From positions 1 through 15,007 of the forward strand of contig JBEBXQ010000122.1 in the NCBI GenBank assembly GCA_040391535.1: a DNA stretch of 15,007 bases, read 5' to 3'. The DNA is from JBEBXQ01 sp040391535 (GTDB lineage: Bacteria > Bacteroidota > Bacteroidia > Cytophagales > Spirosomataceae). Under the pieces are notes generated by a model that was given only the letters and a program-made list of their open reading frames with translations, was not told the DNA's origin and did not search any database. This document shows, piece by piece, positions 13,454 to 15,007 of this stretch. Position numbers and translations under genes: made by a program. The stretch's first letter is position 1; the number at the start of each line of letters is the position of its first letter.

Positions 13454-14500
13454 ATGCAACCCAAATTGAAATTTCTTGACCGTTATCTTACCTTATGGAT
13501 CTTTCTGGCAATGGCTTTCGGGGTTTCGACAGGATATTTATTCCCGTCATCATCTGGTTGGATTAACAGTTACAGCACAGGTACAACCAACATTCCCCTC
13601 GCAGCAGGTCTGGTACTGATGATGTATCCGCCACTGGCAAAAGTCCGTTATGAACATATTGGAAAAGTATTCAGGAATATCAGGGTTCTAGGGACTTCAT
13701 TGCTTCTGAATTGGGTTGTTGGCCCGGTATTGATGTTCGCACTGGCGCTGCTGTTCCTTAATGGGTACCCGGAATACATGGCAGGGCTGATATTGATCGG
13801 TCTTGCACGTTGTATCGCAATGGTTATCGTATGGAATGAATTGGCAGACGGAAACCGGGAATATGCTGCCGGACTGGTCGCGTTGAACAGTATTTTTCAG
13901 GTATTGTTATACAGCGTTTATGCTTACGTTTTCATAACTATACTGCCACCATTCTTTGGTCTTGGGGGAATTGAAGTGGAGATAACGATCGGCGAAATTG
14001 CAAAAAGTGTGGGGATTTATCTGGGCATTCCCTTTCTTGCCGGAATCGTAAGCAGATATGGCTTGATTGCTTTAAAAGGTGAAAGTTGGTATCAGGCACG
14101 TTTCATCCCGTTTATATCTCCTATAACCCTGATCGCACTTTTATTTACCATTATCGTTATGTTCAGTCTGAAGGGAGAGCTGATTGTACAGCTTCCGATG
14201 GATGTAATCCGTATTGCGATCCCGTTGGTCATTTACTTTATTTTAATGTTTGTGGTCAGCTTTATTGCGGGAAAGAAAGCCGGAGCTGATTATTCAAAGA
14301 GTACTTCCATTGCTTTCACGGCTACCGGGAATAACTTCGAATTGGCGATTGCTGTAGCTATCGGAGTTTTCGGCATCAACAGTGGCCAGGCTTTCGTAGG
14401 CGTAATAGGGCCGCTTGTCGAGGTCCCGATTCTGATTGCATTAGTGAACCTTTCTTTTTGGTTTAGGGACAGGTACTTCGGCAAAAAGCTTAGAACCTGA
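13454..14500 (+). CDS. arsB: ACR3-family arsenite efflux transporter
   Basis: Inner-membrane carrier that exports arsenite, probably in exchange for protons. About ten hydrophobic segments are spread over 348 aa, the normal ACR3 size. The conserved Cys in TM4 is C120 in GLARCIAMVIVWN, and the conserved TGNNFELAIA (291-300) is in TM9. The N-terminal LDRYLTLWIFLAMAFGVSTGY is typical of ACR3 and not of the unrelated ArsB family, although the gene is often called arsB. The start lies only three bases after the reductase stop, so the two are tightly co-transcribed. The operon ends here with a Rho-independent terminator 25 bases on. The expected substrate comes from the reductase encoded just upstream. 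Confidence 0.95.
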   Translation: MQPKLKFLDRYLTLWIFLAMAFGVSTGYLFPSSSGWINSYSTGTTNIPLAAGLVLMMYPPLAKVRYEHIGKVFRNIRVLGTSLLLNWVVGPVLMFALALLFLNGYPEYMAGLILIGLARCIAMVIVWNELADGNREYAAGLVALNSIFQVLLYSVYAYVFITILPPFFGLGGIEVEITIGEIAKSVGIYLGIPFLAGIVSRYGLIALKGESWYQARFIPFISPITLIALLFTIIVMFSLKGELIVQLPMDVIRIAIPLVIYFILMFVVSFIAGKKAGADYSKSTSIAFTATGNNFELAIAVAIGVFGINSGQAFVGVIGPLVEVPILIALVNLSFWFRDRYFGKKLRT

Positions 14501-14525
14501 AATCACACGTTTAAATTATCGATAT

Positions 14526-14551
14526 AGCCATGTATTTCGCATGGCTTTTTT
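14526..14551 (+). terminator. Rho-independent terminator of the ars operon
   Basis: AGCCATG (14526-14532) pairs perfectly with CATGGCT (14540-14546) over a 7-base loop, followed by an unbroken T-run through 14551. A second small hairpin (GTCC/GGAC in the 14557-14571 stretch) follows. Confidence 0.8.
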
Positions 14552-14827
14552 ATGGCGTGTCCTTCGCGGACCGCGCTTTTTGTTGAAGGTCCTTATACAT
14601 GCTGACTTTTCCCTTCAATCGCTCACGCATTTTTTTAAATATTTCTTGCATTTAAAGACAGTATCTATCCGCTGCCCCTCTTTGAGTTTGGCTATTGCTT
14701 CACTTTGCCTGTGACGTGCCAGTATCTGAAAACGGGACAAAACAAAATGCAGAACATCGGACAGATATACCGTCACCCAGCGGTCCGCAGCATTAGCTGA
14801 AGTACCTGAGAAGAGAAGAAGTAAAAG
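14550..14827 (-). pseudogene. Decayed gene remnant with a frameshift in a homopolymer
   Basis: On the minus strand a 70-codon open stretch (14827-14618) without an ATG reads NAADRWVTVYLSDVLHF, then HRQSEAIAKLKEGQRI, and stops at 14617-14615. The overlapping frame from 14651 to 14550 encodes 33 residues, with KMRERLKGKVSMYKDLQQKA near its end and a TAA stop. A run of seven A (T at 14630-14636 on the plus strand) lies at the crossing point. Adding one A joins the two into a continuous reading KKYLKK-MRERLKGKVS. This looks like the C-terminal part of a broken gene with charged, helical character. The 5' part is closed by a stop at 14830-14828. I do not recognise the family. A sequencing error in the run could mimic this only if the missing 5' part is also explained. 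Confidence 0.4.
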
Positions 14828-14968
14828 TCATTCCGGAAGCATATATGAACTTATTCACATGCCAGTACAAAGACTTACAAAATAGCAGAAGTTCATTTGG
14901 CGATTCATGACATTTTTATATATTCAGGCAAAAGGTTTGTTGTTTCAGACTAACCTCACTCTATTATA

Positions 14969-15007
14969 ATGTATGCGTCTGAAAAAATGAAATATATTGA
15001 TGAGTTA
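14969..15007 (+). CDS. Possible start of a gene running off the window end
   Basis: An ATG at 14969 opens a frame (MYASEKMKYIDEL) that stays open to the last base; a second ATG at 14987 (MKYIDEL) is equally possible. An inverted repeat TTTCAGAC/GTCTGAAA (14943-14950 and 14977-14984) frames the first ATG. The product is unknown. The stretch from 14828 to 14968 shows no other feature. Confidence 0.3.
   Translation, partial: MYASEKMKYIDEL

Noticed and set aside
14557..14571. CTTCGCGG 8-mer near the ars terminator as a further copy of the palindromic repeat
   Set aside because: Only eight bases are shared with the repeat mini-hairpins and the flanks do not align; it is more likely part of the decayed minus-strand gene.

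Overview
The window looks like a chromosomal piece of a Bacteroidota bacterium (Sphingobacteriales/Chitinophagales/Cytophagales type; genus not determinable by eye). The supporting signs are moderate GC, almost no Shine-Dalgarno sequences, several TAnnTTTG-type -7 promoter boxes, and gene families common in that phylum: Ddh, a SMUG2-type DNA glycosylase, a fused DoxD-DoxA protein, and an ars operon carrying a DUF6428-like protein.

Layout. (1) 1-2551, plus strand: the tail of an unidentified gene, then meso-diaminopimelate dehydrogenase (ddh) and a zinc alcohol dehydrogenase, closed by a strong hairpin shared with the convergent genes beyond. (2) 2555-4665, minus strand: an MFS exporter followed by a SMUG2-like DNA glycosylase. 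(3) 4685-7352: a sulfatase gene without signal peptide, bracketed by two same-orientation copies of a roughly 205-223 bp imperfectly palindromic, MITE/REP-like repeat, with a third decayed half copy further out. (4) 7363-10061, minus strand: a PhyH-type Fe(II)/2-oxoglutarate dioxygenase, and a unit made of a small exported Cys-containing protein plus a DoxD-DoxA fusion membrane protein. (5) 10296-11513: a divergent short-chain dehydrogenase with a clear promoter, followed by a long hairpin. (6) 11620-14551: a truncated IS110-family transposase, then a compact arsenic operon: arsR, DUF6428-like, LMW-phosphatase-type arsenate reductase, ACR3 arsenite exporter. (7) 14550-15007: a decayed minus-strand gene broken in a 7-base homopolymer, and the first codons of another gene.

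How the genes work together. The arsenic operon is the one clearly coherent system: ArsR senses As(III), the phosphatase-fold protein reduces arsenate to arsenite, and ACR3 exports it. ArsR probably binds a perfect 30-bp palindrome that contains the promoter's -7 box, and a degenerate second copy lies between arsR and the structural genes. The DUF6428-like protein with its Cys-pair tail is the least understood member. The IS110 remnant on the left and the broken gene on the right suggest that the operon sits in an acquired segment. Sulfatase, dioxygenase and DoxDA could share a sulfur theme, but they appear to be separate transcription units and that link is only inference.
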